NCBI GenBank assembly: GCA_026075535.2
Contig: AP026550.1
Location: forward strand, 9,548,001-9,612,000
Reading direction: 5' to 3'
DNA: 64,000 bases
Source of the DNA: Tricholoma matsutake
Taxonomy: Eukaryota > Basidiomycota > Agaricomycetes > Agaricales > Tricholomataceae
Shown here: positions 20,735 through 32,703 of the stretch, piece by piece
Layout of the letters: the number at the start of each line of letters is the position of its first letter
Position numbering within the stretch: position 1 is the stretch's first letter
Made by a program: the position numbers and the translations under genes
Notes under the pieces: model-generated
What the model saw: the letters and a program-made list of their open reading frames with translations, nothing else
What the model was told of the DNA's origin: nothing
Database searches by the model: none

Positions 20735-21180
20735 ACATGTGCTGGTTGGAAATCACTAGATTGCAATATGGATGCGGCGCGCGTGCATCTGGAGTTTCTT
20801 CCAAAACTTACACTTGTCGAGCTTTTCAGCATTATTCACGCAGAAAGCGTGAATACGAAGCCCAGCATGGCAACGATACTTTTGCGGAGCAGTCACCTCA
20901 CGAAGTTCAATCCTATTTTGCTACGTTCTCAACAAGTCGACCATGTCGGGCGTTCCCAGATTTCTGTCCCTTCCCTACAACAGGAACACATGCACAGTGG
21001 GCTCGAGTTGCGGACATTGGGTATGTCAATAAACCGATCTTATTCCTGCGAACTTTCTCTCATTGTTCTGCTCCATCCTCTGCAGGACATGATATGCGTT
21101 GCTCGTATCAGGCAACCAGTAGCCACAAATCAGACTCGGAGGATGAGAGGTTCTGATGATTTTTGACTGCGATAGCTATT
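20735..21180. other. Spacer between kinase-like gene and RFC1 relic
   Basis: Plus-strand frames here (20527-21156 and 20768-21166) partly overlap the kinase gene on the other strand and carry no recognised motif. They are not called as genes. Confidence 0.4.
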
Positions 21181-23779
21181 CATTAGACACGTGTTCATGA
21201 GCTGATCGATAACGTTGCCCGGACCTTCATTTACTCCTTGTGAACATAACACGGTCAATACCAGTTCCCAACGTAAGGGAAAGAACGTACTTGAAAGCGA
21301 TCGTCAAGATCCTCGATCGTATGTGTGCAGCCTACGGTCTACAATGCAATCATCTAAATAGATCATTATAGAAAAATGTATTGAAACTTCAGACTTATGG
21401 AAAGGTAGGCTAAATGTAGTTGCAACGAGGGGCTTGAACTTCTGTGCCTGCCTATCATTCCCAATACATATTATCGGGATCTGCATACCGTTTAGTCACT
21501 AGAAACCATGTTGACAACAAGATAACACTTACCTTCGACTTCTTGATCAATGCGTTCAGCGCCCCCACGCCCCCACGATCACCAGCTGACATCCCGTCGA
21601 CTTCGTCCATGATCAGACACGTCTTATCAGTAATTGTTATGCCCAGGGAGTTTGTTGACTGTCACTCTTCGCATCAGCCTATTTCCCGCCGGGCAAGATT
21701 TGACACTTACGGAAGCGCCGTGAACGAATCCATATAACGATGTATTGTTGATGTTCATCCCGTTCTAGTCCACCACAGCATAAGCTCGACACGCAGTAAC
21801 AGACTCCGAGATTATTTTTACCTCGACAAGCTTTTTTGCTTCATGTATCACTTGCATTGAGCTCGATCGGCGTGAAGCCCTCTAATTTCGCGCAAAGATG
21901 CGCACTGGTAGTCTTCCCGATTCCGGGCGAGCCGGTGATCATGACAGCACGGAATACGTTCATTCCGTATTGACCTGGCTTCTTGAAACCAGATTTCAAA
22001 CTCGAAGGCCTACATAGCACAGGTGAGTTGTCAGTTAGCGAAGTACTAAAACGGGAGCAATACAAACCAGTCATGGAACCACTGCTGCAACTTCTCCACC
22101 TGGCCCTTGTTACCACAGAACTCCTTCAACGACTGTGGGGCATACCTTGTCGTCCAAAGTTGCGACAACAGATCTGTCAATTTCGAGCTGTCATAAACTT
22201 AGCCTTGTTTGATCAAACACAAAATCCGAGGTAGAAAGACAAACCTCCCAGAATCCTTCTTCACCGAATTCCCCTTCTCCTCCCTCTTCTCCATTTCCTT
22301 CACAGCTTGCCGAATAGTCTCCTGCTCTTTCTCCGTTTTCTTCTTTGTCTTCTCATCGACCTTTCCATTTCCTAAGCCCTTGCGCGTCCCTATCAAATTC
22401 AAAAACTCGTCCTCGCTCATCGTTCGAAGGTTGTGCTTCTTGATCGCAGCAAGCTTGCTCGGGCCTGCGTTGTCACCCAGGACGACAAAATCAGTCTTGC
22501 TCGATGGTTGGCCGACAACACGACTGAAAGGACAAAAGCATCAGAGAACAGGATGTAAAACAAAAGCAAGCAAGCAAGCAAACCACAAACCCTCCAAAAT
22601 GCTTCGCGAGGTCCACGGCTTCGTCCCTGCTCAGCTCGCCTGTGAAGACAAAAGACAGCCCAGCCAGCGCATCTGGGGCACCGCTGCACCGTCCGGTACC
22701 TCCTTTGACCCGTGTGCAACGAGACCCGCTAATTTGGACGCTTTAGCAGCTGCCCAGCTAGGAAGACATCAGAAAACGTAAGTCGATGGGTAACGAACGA
22801 AAACGATCTTGAATTTCTTCGATGGCTCTTCTTTACCCTTCCCTTTCCATTCACGGGTGATTTCTCCTTCTCCTCGTCGTCCCTCTCGACATTGGCGGGA
22901 GCCTTCGATGATCCAGAGGATGCTCTCGGTTTTTTCGTAGCAGGCTTGCCTTTAGCCTGTCCCTTCCTTGGCAACAACTCGTCCTCGTCTGGCTCGCTTA
23001 CAGAAGTACTGCTATCTCCAAGAAAGTCCATCTCGTCATCTTCATTCTTCTTCACTTTGGTTTTCCCGTCCGTCGAGGTCCTTGGTTTAGGTTTGGCTCC
23101 ACTGGTGGACGGGCGTGGCTTGGGTTTGTCTGTGCCATTGACGAGTTTTGAAGGTGAAATGGCAAACTTTTTCCTGGGAGGTGGTTTCTTCTCTTCACTT
23201 TCTTCGTCGCTAGAGATGAGGGCGGCGGCTATCTTACGCTTGAGATTGGTTGATCGTCGCTGTCGCTGATCACTATTCTAGAGATGGCTGGTTTGGAAGC
23301 CTTTGAACTTGAGCCCTGGATTGAACGAATCAGGAAGTGAAGATCACAGATATTGACCGGACACATACCACATCTTTGCTTGAGGAAGCGGACTTGTGTT
23401 TGGTCAGTGACTAAGAATCGGTCGTGGCACCATACTTGACGGGCTTTTTCTTCAATTTACTGTCATACGTTATATGAGTATAAATGATACAGCCTAAGCG
23501 TGATTCTGATACGAACTTGTCGTTATTACCGGTCAGCGGTCAAACCAGCCTTGACAAAGCAGATACACCATCGTACCAATTCCAGTACTTTTTTGTTGTG
23601 TTCCAAAACTTGAAACCCTATTTTGCACCTGCTTCAATCGTTCCCAATTCCCAAGATAATGAACAACGAACCGGTGTTGGCAATTGCTTCTGGCTGCCTG
23701 AAGGGATACCACCGAAAAACAACCTGATATCCTTCCCTCCATTTTTTGTGATTTTCGCAACTTTTGTGGAGGGTGCCAT
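21180..23779 (-). pseudogene. RFC1: Replication factor C large subunit (RFC1), broken copy with introns
   Basis: RFC1 is the large subunit of the clamp loader that places PCNA on DNA. A start at 23779 gives a PIP-box-like KDIRLFF. Acidic and Lys-rich linkers follow (about 23230-22850), then a BRCT domain split by an intron (LSFVFTGELSRDEAVDLA near 22660; SSKTDFVVLGDNAGPSKLAA near 22470). The AAA+ part has ITGSPGIGKTT (Walker A, about 21940), IELNAS, and IMDEVDGMSAGDRGG (Walker B, about 21600), then ICIGNDRQAQKFKPL. After NASDT comes TGA where Arg is expected, then an extra A in an A-run shifts the frame (about 21833-21847). Another 1-nt loss precedes a segment resembling NVIDQL near 21210, and the C-terminal collar is absent. 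Introns are kept, so it is not a retrocopy. Confidence 0.82.
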
Positions 23780-24587
23780 CATCAACGTCGAGGCTCTGAC
23801 GTGTTGGGTTTGGAGAGGCGGTAGGCGATGTGAGGCAGGTGGGCGATGACGAAAATGATGAGATGATCTGGTGGAGTTGGGATGGCAAACTTACCGGGTT
23901 TTCGGAGTGGTGATGATGTTGCAATTGCTGCTGGATGGCTGGTTGATCAGATTATCGTTCTCAAATGGACTTGAGCATTTTTACCAAATTTTTACCCTCA
24001 CGAATGCATTTTACTCGCGGACTATACTCATACACACATATAAACAGATGCCCGTGTTATATTCTTTCTGTAGTATCAAAGGACAAGACGGGAACACGCT
24101 GCAACCAAAAGTTGGATTTGTTGATGAAGGAAAGGTGTGCTATTTACGAAAGATGGTCATCTAGCTAATGTTGAAGAGCGTATCTGGCGAGGGTAGTTGA
24201 TTGTTTCAGAGCGACAGAAACGTAGTTGTAATTTACGAGCAATAACATATTCAGAAATCTACAACTGGGATATAGATCTGGACAAGCTACAGAATTTCAT
24301 GAGATCCATAGTCACGACCGCTAGCGTAACTACTATATAGTTATATACCAGCTTTGAAGCCATCCTCGCGCATTACTACAGGCTCACTCATGCATGTGTT
24401 GCAAGGCAGGGTAGTTTGGGGGGTATAGTGAGTGTTGTTGGCCAAAGGAATTGGCTATCCCGAATCCCGTGTCCAGAAGGGTTGGAGGAGAGACTAATAG
24501 AAGTAGAAGCATCATGATGAAGCGTAGATGAAGATTGGGGAAAATGAAGTAGACCAGCAATGAGTAGGTCATTTGTGATGTCGAGCA
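23780..24587. other. Intergenic region
   Basis: Separates the divergent ends of the RFC1 relic (5' end) and the transporter gene (3' end). Short frames on both strands lack motifs. Confidence 0.5.
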
Positions 24588-25460
24588 TTAGACGGATACA
24601 TGTGCATCATCAACGGTGTGCATTGGCGTTGGTGAATCCCTTCCTTCCGAAGGAATTTCGGGAGCAAGGTGGGCTGGTCCCTTTTTGAGTTTGAAGTATA
24701 GCATGGTGCCGATGCACATCAGAAGGAGAAACACGGTGATGACGGACATAATGACTTGGCCTGGATGCGTGGAGACTGAATGGTTGATTTTTTGGATCGA
24801 CCATGGATAGCATGATGATTTGATGAGGATGTACAAGCCAAGGCCGATGTAGAGAAAGGGTATTATCATATGCATATATTTCTTCGCCAGTGCGAGAATA
24901 TGCTTCTCCCTCATGACCAGGAAAGCGACTAGGCACCACACTCCTAGCAGGATGTAGTATATGACAATATATATCGCCATCTCTGCTCTCCGTGCTTGTG
25001 AGAATAGCGGTACGTATGTCCCGATGTTGTCTCCCCCGTTCATCAACGTGATCATCGAGACTTTAAGTGTGCTTTTGATCCCGGCAATCTTGGATGACTC
25101 TGATTCTTCTTCCTCTGTTGGGTAGAAGAGACCGAGAAACCTCCAGACTCCCAGTAGGAGGGGCATAAAGCCAAAGAATCCGATAGGTTCAGTGGAAATA
25201 GCATATGAGATGCCGAAGCCAATCAAACTGATGATGACGATCGCTGTGAATCCGATGTATTGTCCGAGAACGATCTTAAGGGGAGTTATAGTTTTGCTGG
25301 TGGTTGCCTCGGAGAAGAAGGTGACCAAGACGAACATGTCGTCGATATTGGTGATGGCGAATGAAGCGCCTGCAACTCCCACCGATTTCCCGAAATTCAG
25401 ATGCATAATGGGAAGAAGTGTCGATGGGTGGAAGGGGATTGTTTTCGAACTATCTTCCAA
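24588..25460 (-). CDS. CadD-like cadmium resistance transporter family protein, 290 aa
   Basis: An intact single-exon frame encodes an integral membrane protein with about six hydrophobic segments. The two family hallmarks are present: NIDDMFVL in the first membrane segment (residues 38-45) and NGGDNIGTYVP before the fourth (141-151). Similar Asp-containing repeats are found in the LysE/CadD superfamily of cation exporters. A hydrophilic Glu/Ser-rich loop (117-124) and a soluble tail of about 30 residues follow the last segment. Export of a divalent metal across a membrane is the likely role; substrate and location are inferred. This is the best preserved gene in the window, with no in-frame TGA. 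Confidence 0.8.
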   Translation of the reverse strand: MEDSSKTIPFHPSTLLPIMHLNFGKSVGVAGASFAITNIDDMFVLVTFFSEATTSKTITPLKIVLGQYIGFTAIVIISLIGFGISYAISTEPIGFFGFMPLLLGVWRFLGLFYPTEEEESESSKIAGIKSTLKVSMITLMNGGDNIGTYVPLFSQARRAEMAIYIVIYYILLGVWCLVAFLVMREKHILALAKKYMHMIIPFLYIGLGLYILIKSSCYPWSIQKINHSVSTHPGQVIMSVITVFLLLMCIGTMLYFKLKKGPAHLAPEIPSEGRDSPTPMHTVDDAHVSV

Positions 25461-25691
25461 AGTTCGACGTTCGCCAATTCAGCGGCCAGCAAGTGCAACG
25501 AGGATTCATATAAATAGATTGACCAAACAACATACTTAGCTGTTGCAACTGATTGCCGCGCGCTAGGCGGCAGCTGAAGCTAGCTATATATTAAAGTAAG
25601 TGGTTTGTACTCTCCCACAAGATATCATCGATGCTGTTATCTATCAGCTCAGTCACACCACAACTTCGAGTCTGGTTCTCACACACTGATC

Positions 25692-26392
25692 ATGAGAGTA
25701 TGTTCTTCAGTCTCTTGGTCCTTCCGTCAACTGTGTCTAAGGCGCATCTACAACGGGTTCGCCCTTGATACCCGCTTGATGAACGAACTCTACGATATCC
25801 TGACTTTCAATCCCGCTATCCAGACATATGTCAGAAGACTTTCGCTCAAGTTAGATGACCGAACCGATTGACGATGTAGGAATGGCCACACTATATCGCA
25901 TCATCCCGATGTTGGAACTGGTCTGCTCCATTACTATCCACAGTGACTCAGAACTTCCGGGCTCCTGGACCTTATTACCCGTTCCATTGAAATCAACCAT
26001 CCTAAAGTGTATTCAGTCTTGTGATCTGATTGAAGTTTCCGTCTACAACTTGGGGGACTTTCCCATTACTTGTTTAGGAGGAGGTGCCCACTTGGAGGAG
26101 TTCACGCTGGTAGGATCCAATCCATCCGAGTCCGACGGCATCAACTCCATCATCATCCCAGAGCCGTTCACATCGTCTGATGATGTACAGTTGGCGCCTG
26201 GTTCGACCCATCTTGAACGCTTTGGAGTAGGGTCATTATGGACATCGCAGTCTCAGCAGCCTGAGGTTGTTGAAAGCTTATCCGACTTGCTTGAAGAATT
26301 ATGCATCAGCGTTTATTTATGGCGTGCGTATTCCATAACTCTGTCGGTTATGCGTCTTGATTTATTGACCTTGCATGCAGCTTATCGCTGAG
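25692..26392 (+). pseudogene. F-box/LRR-like protein relic
   Basis: Two overlapping frames form one product. The first (from ATG 25692) has VSWSFRQLCLRRIY and ILTFNPAIQTYVRRLSL; the second (25855-26391) continues with a YRIIPMLELVCSITI-type segment and HLEEFTLVG. This pattern resembles mushroom F-box-linked proteins with leucine-rich segments, used as substrate receptors. A +1 shift near 25860 is needed to join the frames, and no complete F-box is visible. Copia is inserted about 100 bp downstream. Confidence 0.42.
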
Positions 26393-26500
26393 GCCGTTGG
26401 AAATCAACTGCGCTTTAGACAGTTTACGCTGTCTGAGTTTCCGGCTCGACAGCTATTACATGTAGTGATGTGCAGGGCCCGGCCTGTCAAAGCCTGTGAC

Positions 26501-26700
26501 TGTTGGAGTGCGTTGGTTGAACACACGAGAACATACTAGATAATCTCGCTTACTCATCATATTCTATATTTGGAATTCTTACTCTCGAGAATAGTAGAAC
26601 GTACTAGTAAAATAGTCAAGTAGTATAAAAGCTGGACATTAGTAGAGTACAAGATTTAATTCATTCTGTTTACCCACTGCGCGAGACCTTGCTGCCATTA
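26501..26700 (+). repeat. Copia 5' LTR
   Basis: 200 bp starting TGTTGGAGTGCG and ending CTGCCATTA. TATA-like AGTATAAAAGC lies at about 26621-26631. It lacks a 6-nt stretch present in the right LTR. Confidence 0.88.
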
Positions 26701-26712
26701 GGTTATGGGCCC
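26701..26712 (+). promoter_or_regulatory. Copia primer-binding site, half-tRNA type
   Basis: GGTTATGGGCCC directly follows the LTR. It can pair with the anticodon region of initiator tRNA-Met (CAUAACC), the type of internal tRNA site known for Drosophila copia, rather than with a tRNA 3' end. Confidence 0.6.
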
Positions 26713-26793
26713 TGCGAGGTCATAAAGAACAGACGATTATCTTACTCCACATTCGCCCTCATCAATCTTTGATCGTATCAATACCAAATCGGT

Positions 26794-29700
26794 ATGTCGG
26801 AAGAATCATCGTACAGATCAGGATCATACCGGATGGAGTTACTGAAGGCCCACAATTGGATACCATGGAAGTGAAGGATGCTTGCTGTGCTCCGGGACCT
26901 CGGACTGGAGAAATATATTGCAAAGGATGCAAAAGCTCCAGAATCAGCAGATAAAGCCAATCCGACAACTGCAGAGCTAGAGGAGCAGAAGAAATGGAGG
27001 GACAGCGACGCAAAAGCGCGTACGCGTATCGAGTTATCGATCGGCGATGCGGAAATGATCCACATCAGTGGCGCTGACAGCGTGAGAGAAATGTGGGATC
27101 AGCTCACCACGGTCAAGGAATCCAAAGGCAGGCTCGGAGTTCTTGCAACCCGCCGTGCACTTTACAGGATGACTGCCGAAGAAGGATTTGATATGGTGGA
27201 ACACATATCAAAGTTACGCAAGCTACAGGAGGAATTACACTTGATGGAAAACAAGGTACCGGATGAGGATTTCGTGATGATTCTCATTACGTCACTACCC
27301 GAGAGTTGGGATCAATATACTTCTGCTTACCTAGGATCAAGCAGTAACAAGCCCACTTTAAAATTGCATGAATTGGTTGCCATCCTTCTGGAAGAGGATA
27401 GGTGGCGGCGCGGGAGAAGTGATGACACAGCCTCCGGGGTGGCTATGCAAGCCAAATTTTCGAGGGGAGACAAGGGGATAGAGAAGAGGAAATGTTTCAA
27501 CTGTGGAAAGGAAGGCCATATCAAGGAGGAATGTTGGTCTAAGGGTGGAGGACGCGAAGGAAAAGGACCCGCAAGGAGAAAGAAAGGTGATCGAGCGCAT
27601 CAGACTCAAGAGTCTATTAATACATCACTCAATGATGTCGCCTACTCGACTCGGGAATCACAGGAATTTTCGCGGTATGACTGGATCCTGGATTCAGCTA
27701 CTACCTCACACATTTGTACTACCCAGGAAGCATTTACTGACTACACCCCACTCCATGATGCAACCATTCATGGCCTGGGATCACATCCGATCACCACGCA
27801 GGGGTGTGGGACAGTGATCGTGAACTTTAATGTTGATGGAAAGATAATCCAGCACACATTACGGGAAGTGCTGCATGCACCTGATGCCGAGAATTGCCTA
27901 CTCTCCATCAGCCGTTTTGATGCAGGGGGAGGTGACATCCAATTCAAGGATGGGAAGGCCATACTACAGAACAAGAGTAACCTAACCATGGGAATTGGCA
28001 GAGTCAAAAATAGATTATACCTCTTGGATGCACGAGTGGAATTACCAGGCCAGGAGAGAGCAAACTTTGCCTCGACCCAGAAATTGTCATGGGATCAGTG
28101 GCACCACAGATATGGACATCTGTTGGTGGGCGCGTTGGAAACCCTCAAGAAGCAGAAACTGGTGAAGGGACTTGTAATCGATGAATCTTTGATCCCATCA
28201 TGATCATGTGAAGCCTGTATCCAGGCTAAGCAGGCACATCGGCCATTTCCACAAGAAGCCGAAAATAGATCCACGGTAGCTGGAGAGCATACCATGAGTG
28301 ATGTGTGGGGACCAGCCCGTGTGGAATCCATTGGGAAATGGAAATATTACATCTCATTCACAGATGATGCCAAGTGCTATGTCGCAACACTATTTTTATG
28401 GACCAAAGACCAGGCGTAGTCTCAGATCAGAGCTTACATAAACATGATCAAGAACAAATTTGGACATCCCCCAAAATATTTACGCTTTGACAATGGGAAG
28501 GAGCTTGTAAACAAAGAATTGGAAAAGTTTGCAGCTGAGAAGGGCATCACCATTGAAACTACAGCACCATACTCACCATCACAGAATGGGGTTGCTGAAA
28601 GGTTCAATAGGACACTTCTTGAATTAGCACGGGCAATGCTGATTGAGAAGAATTTACCTGTATTCCTTTGGGACAAGGCAGTGGTGCATGCAGCCTATTT
28701 ATGGAACAGAGCACCTACACGTGCACTTGATGGGAAGACACCATACGAGGCATGGACGGGGCAGAAGCTGGATGTGGTGCACTTACATGAATTTGGATGT
28801 GACGTATGGGTTCTTGATGAATCTAAAAATAGATCGAAGTTATCCCTGAAATCAAAGAAGATGAAATTCACGGGATTCATGGACGGATCGAAATCAATCC
28901 ATTATTATGACACAGCCACCCAATCAATCAAAATATTACAAAACTTTGCATTCAATGAAAATGATGAACTATGGGAACTCGAAATATACACAGAAGTACT
29001 GGGTTTACAAGCCAAGGGGGAGCCAGAGCCAAGCGACGACTTTGCAAACCCTGAAACTCCCAATACACCCATCATTAAAACCCAGCCACCTACACTGGAA
29101 AATATCACCACACCCATCACAGAAACTCCCACGAGACCAGTACGCGAGGGGAGAAAGGACCTGGATTACAGAGTTATCAATAATCCCCATGCACAGCCAT
29201 CATGATGCGTACCTACCCAAATGGAGCCATTAAATGTGTCGAGACCCACTGCAGCATCATCAGCCAGGCGCAGACCAAGGGAAACGACGCACATTGCACA
29301 TCAATCAGTTTTTGATGTGTTAATTTGGCAAAGGCCGGAAGACCCGGAATGGCTTCCACAAACTTGCGAGGAGGCAATTAAATGTGATGAGGGACCAGAG
29401 TGGGAAAAGGCAATTGATGAGGAATATAATCAACTGATAGAAAGGGGAACTTGGCATTTGGAGGAGCTCCCAATTGGCAGGGAAGCTGTAGGATGCAAAT
29501 GGGTATTTGATCGGAAGAAGGACAAAAAAGGAAACATCATCAAATACAAGGCGCGCCTCGTTGCTCAAGGTTTCTCACAGAAGCCAGGAGTGGACTACAT
29601 GGATTCCGGAACATTTGCACCTGTGATGCACTTCGAAACCTTGCAGACCATGCTGGCACTTGCTACTATAAATAGATGGGATGTGTGGCAGATGGGCGTA

Positions 29701-30953
29701 AAGGGCGCATACCTTAATGGATGGCTAAAAGAGGAAATCTACATGAAACAGCCAGCCGGGTATGACGACGGATCAGGATGTGTATGCCAACTCATCAAAA
29801 CGTTATATGGACTTAAACAGGCCAGAAACGAATGGAATAACGAATTTGATGGCACTATGAAGGACTTGGCTTACACAAACACATGCTCCAAGTATTGTTG
29901 CTATATTAGGCAACAGGGGGAGAACTTTGCAATAGTTCTGGTTTGGGTGGATGACTTAGTGGTATTCACCAACAGCCCTGCTGAGAGCGATCGCATCGAG
30001 CGCGAACTCAAGCAGAAGTTCGAAATCAAAACTCTTGGTGAGCCATCGCTATTATTAGGCATGAAGATCACACGCGACAAAGAAAATCAAATCACTATGT
30101 TGTCGCAGGCACATTACGTTGACAAAATCTTACATCGAGTAGGACTACAGGATGCCAATCCCATCTCCACACCACTCGACCCGAATGTCAACCTTGAAAA
30201 CACTGAAGCCAAGCAGGATGAATTGGGAAATGATCAGGAATTTGATCATGATTGGGCTTCTGGCATTTATGCCCGAGCAATTGGATCTTTGATGTACGTG
30301 GCCATTGGAACGCAGCCAGATATTGCGTACACTGTACACACACTGGCAAAATTCACGAAATCACCGCAATCCAAACATTGGACCGCCATCAAATGGATAT
30401 TTTGCTATCTCAAGGGGACACATGGTTTTTCCCTCACATATGGCGGACCAGAACACATACGCAGTACCAAAGTATCGATGTATTGTGATGCAGACTGGGC
30501 ATCAAGTGCGGATAGGAAATCCATCAGTGGCTATGTGTTTTTACTCGCAGGTGGCGCAGTTTCCTGGAGTTCAAAGAAACAGGCAACTGTTGCACTGTCA
30601 ACTGCAGAGGCCGAATATGTCGCCGCCACCCACGCTGCCAAACAAGTCTTATGGCACCGTGCATTATTTGATGAACTCAAAATTCCACAACCCGAGACAT
30701 CAATCTTATTCATGGATAATCAGGCAGCCATCGCTATATCCCACCATCCTGAATTCATGCGTGCACAAAGCACATCGATATCGCACATCATTTCTTACAC
30801 GATTTGATCGAATCAGGCACAATCGAAACGACTTATATTCAAACACGTGAAAATCTCACGGACGTATTTACAAAGGGATTACCTCGGCCATTGCACCAAG
30901 ACTTAACTTATGGCATTGGAGTGTTGTCCAACCAAGGGGGAGTGTTGGAGTGA
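26794..30953 (+). pseudogene. Copia gag-pol polyprotein, inactivated
   Basis: ATG at 26794 opens a frame with stops TGA 26872, TGA 28201, TAG 28417 and TGA 29203; each fits a C-to-T change at Arg or Gln codons. A 1-nt loss near 30755 shifts the end, and TGA at 30951 lies 11 nt inside the right LTR. Domains: gag, zinc knuckle CFNCGKEGHIKEEC (about 27494), protease WILDSATTSH (about 27683), integrase HHRYGHL with CEACIQAKQ (28100-28240), core with SPSQNGVAERFN (about 28577), RT with VWVDDLV (about 29944), RNase H with DADWASS (about 30487). The first RT aspartate is lost: MGVKGAYLNG instead of MDVKGAYLNG (GGC at 29695-29697). Confidence 0.92.
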
Positions 30954-31148
30954 GTTGGTTGAACACATGAGAACATACTAGATAATCTCACTTACTCATC
31001 ATATTCTATATTTGGAATTCTTACTTACAGTCTCGAGAATAGTAGAATGTACTAGTAAAATAGTCAAGTAGTATAAAAGCTGGACATTAGTAGAGTACAA
31101 GATTTAATTCATTCTGTTTACCCACTGCGCGAGACCTTGCTGCCATTA
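30943..31148 (+). repeat. Copia 3' LTR
   Basis: 206 bp, nearly identical to the left LTR, with an extra 6 nt in CTTACTTACAGTCTCGAG. Followed by the GTGAC duplication. Confidence 0.88.
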
Positions 31149-31153
31149 GTGAC

Positions 31154-31687
31154 AAAGCCTGCAAAAGCCCAACTGCTGTGATGCAGCCATGGTCACCAGC
31201 TGGTCCAAAATGTGACAAATTCTGAATCAGGCTGATCGGCTGAGTCCGAATCCAAAACCAAATATTGAGACATATTGACTTAAAATTTCCATGTTTGGTA
31301 TTTTAAAGATTTTCTTCCGGATTCATCATCAGCATCAATAAACAAGCCTAAATATGGTTTTACTTTTTGTGTCTAAGGTAGGGGTCACCAGGAACCGGCT
31401 ACCTTATGTAAGCAAAAATCATGCTCAACAACGAGCTCAATAACATGACACTTTTTTGCAATCCAGCAACTAGGGATGCTAGAGAGGATATAGTCATTTT
31501 TCTTTCCAGAAATTTGGTCTCAAAACTTAGGTATTTTCCTTAGAAAAGTGGTCCAAATGCTCTATAAACAAGGTTGACAATAGATGAAAAAAGTTGAAAT
31601 TTCAGTTGAGCATATTTTGCTGCTTATGTGATGACAACACATGACATATAGGGGCCAAGGCTAGCCTCCCTGCCACAAAAACAAAAC
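31154..31687. other. Intergenic, no feature recognised
   Basis: Together with 26461-26500 this forms the interrupted target (CAGGGCCCGGCCTGTCAAAGCCTGTG before copia). No coding frame is supported. Confidence 0.5.
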
Positions 31688-32703
31688 ATGAAAAACCAGT
31701 CAAAAAGCACATCAGCATCACTGAAAACTATGGGCCAACGATCTAATGTGACAAAATCTCAAGTTAATAACTTTTTGAAGGCTAGAAACCCCCAGAATCC
31801 AACAGTGGATAATGTTTCCGACAATGATGACACAGATTCTAAAGATGAGGACTTCTTGGAGCAAGGCTTTTTCTTTCTGGATGAAGGAACTCTGCTTGAG
31901 GATGACGATGGCTCTGACAGTGATGATGATGATGATGAAGTGGATGAAGACGAGCTCAACAAACTGCAAAATGAAGCAGACATTGAGCATTTCAATGCAG
32001 TTCTAATCCATGCTCAGGCTATGGCTGTGAAAGCAGAACATGAAGCTGCTGGTGAAAAACCCAAGCACAAACAGCATTACACAGGGAATTCAGATTGCAC
32101 AAAGTGACATCATGCTCAGAAGTCCCGAGAGCTTGCTGCAACTGGTCAAATGCTCATTAGTTCAATGTTTATAAAGAAACCTACACCTAACATCACCGAA
32201 GAAAGCAAAATGCCACCAAATATTATTGAGATCAGTGACAACTCAGACTTGGATGAAGACAATGATGAAATTGAAGCATCTTTGAAGGAGTTGTTTCATG
32301 GTCAAAGTGAAGTGAGTGTTCTTGGACTCAGTAGGGTGGAGCAAGAAGAGACTTACCAAGCTGAAGCAGATCTGCCTGCCTGCAACTCTAGAATCAGAGT
32401 CATCACATACCACTGAGAGTGAAGACTCAGCAGCAGCAGCTAGAAAACAAGTTGAGGAATTGCTTCAACAACTTTGAGCAGGTCGACGCCCCCAGGACGA
32501 CAGTCCTGAAATGGCCACTGATCAGATTCTGAACAGACTGTGTTACAAAGACTTTCCACAACTGCATCGTGCACAAGCCAAACTAACTATCAAAGCTAAA
32601 GTCAAGAGGCTCAATGTCTTCTTTCAAAGTTGTATTATGGCTATGGTTGCAATGTTAAACTTTTACCTGGACCCCAAGCTCTCTTACTCATGGAGAGAAT
32701 CCT
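31688..32703 (+). pseudogene. N-terminal part of a fungal DDE transposase, truncated
   Basis: Three frame pieces (31688-32107, 32150-32416, 32511-32703) read as one protein. It starts with a Lys/Ser-rich segment, has a long Asp/Glu tract (about 31890-31960), then a LISSMFIKKPTP-type motif, a second acidic patch, and ends with NRLCYKDFPQLHRAQAKL and LNFYLDPKLSYSWRESS. The last part matches the region before the DDE core of large mushroom transposases as I know them. The DDE domain itself is absent: at 32704 the frame runs straight into gypsy gag, giving a chimeric ORF. Family recognition is from memory of similar sequences. Confidence 0.55.

Larger units (their letters stand above)
26501..31148 (+). 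mobile_element. Complete Ty1/copia element (4.65 kb) with 5-bp TSD
   Basis: LTRs at 26501-26700 and 30943-31148 flank one gag-pol frame. GTGAC is duplicated on both sides (26496-26500 and 31149-31153). A primer-binding site GGTTATGGGCCC follows the left LTR, and a polypurine tract (CCAAGGGGGAG) precedes the right one. Coding order is gag, protease, integrase, RT, RNase H, as in Pseudoviridae. LTRs differ by only about four substitutions and one 6-nt indel by eye, so insertion is fairly recent, yet the frame is broken. Confidence 0.93.

Noticed and set aside
20527..21166. Long plus-strand ORFs opposite the kinase-like gene
   Set aside because: They have no motif, partly overlap a minus-strand frame with clear kinase motifs, and show shadow-like composition.
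22209..23269. Plus-strand ORFs across the RFC1 locus
   Set aside because: They mirror the Lys/Glu-rich RFC1 linkers and BRCT exons on the other strand.
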